Shown here: positions 21,649 through 21,743 of the stretch, in pieces
How positions within the stretch are numbered: the first letter of the stretch is position 1
Layout: each line of letters begins with the position of its first letter
NCBI GenBank assembly: GCA_964650485.1
Contig: CAZYTX010000060.1
Location: 1-21,743 of the forward strand
Reading direction: 5' to 3'
DNA length: 21,743 bases
From: CAZYTX01 sp964650485
GTDB lineage: Bacteria; RBG-13-61-14; DATKZS01
Translations under genes and position numbers: made by a program
The notes under the pieces: model-generated
What the model was told of the DNA's origin: nothing
Databases searched by the model: none
What the model saw: the letters and a program-made list of their open reading frames with translations, nothing else

Positions 21649-21729
21649 GAGCGCAGCGAGCAGGTCCAAAAACCACGGAGCCACCAAAAGCACCAAGTTA
21701 TAAAAAGCTCTATTCTCCCGGCCGACAAT
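21649..21729 (-). repeat. 81-bp end module, right copy
   Basis: This is the inverted partner of 5-85 with three mismatches. Fourteen further bases follow before the window ends and they do not match the left flank, so the match ends at a real boundary and is not cut off by the window edge. Confidence 0.9.
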
Positions 21730-21743
21730 CTCCACCATGACCG

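Noticed and set aside
5..21729. Composite transposon or insertion sequence bounded by inverted repeats
   Set aside because: No transposase, no target-site duplication visible, the block exceeds 21 kb of ordinary genes, and a partial copy occurs inside.

Overview
The window looks like a GC-rich chromosomal segment of an uncultured Gram-negative bacterium, most like Deltaproteobacteria in the broad sense (Desulfobacterota/Myxococcota). The reasons are a Tat-type sulfatase leader, a MopE-type repeat protein fused to RCC1 repeats, several predicted AlkP-superfamily phosphohydrolases, and short CCAAG- and TTACCCG-type intergenic repeats. No rRNA, tRNA, CRISPR array, transposase or phage gene was seen. 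The assignment is inference; no taxonomic marker beyond rsmD is present.

Layout. 1-498 is non-coding and repeat-rich. 499-5494 holds four plus-strand genes: rsmD, a small secreted protein, a B12-binding-type radical SAM enzyme (these three tightly packed), and a secreted MopE-RCC1 repeat protein. 5509-21305 holds eleven minus-strand genes, read right to left: a Tat-secreted sulfatase, a compact AlkP-family enzyme, two large paralogous AlkP-family enzymes, a 61-aa ribbon-helix-helix-like protein, a three-pass membrane protein, a GH15-like glycoside hydrolase, a GT39-type glycosyltransferase, a metallo-beta-lactamase-fold hydrolase, a second GT39-type enzyme with a TPR tail, and a flavin reductase-like protein. 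The two gene sets converge with only 14 bp between stop codons. 21306-21743 is again non-coding and repeat-rich.

How the genes may work together (inference). The minus-strand block has four consecutive AlkP-fold hydrolases, one GH15-like enzyme and two lipid-linked-sugar-type glycosyltransferases. It looks like a locus that builds, trims or decorates a cell-surface glycan or phospholipid. Predicted topology places the AlkP paralogues on different sides of the inner membrane. The small RHH-like gene precedes the three-pass membrane gene by 10 bp, and a perfect inverted repeat overlaps its predicted -10 box, which suggests autoregulation.

The most unusual non-coding signal is a modular repeat family. 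An 81-bp module (78/81 identical), a covarying 10-bp hairpin, and 22-bp palindromic tandem units occur at both ends of the window in inverted orientation. Part of the family recurs at 18283-18563. The three main copies each lie upstream of, and point toward, the next gene.
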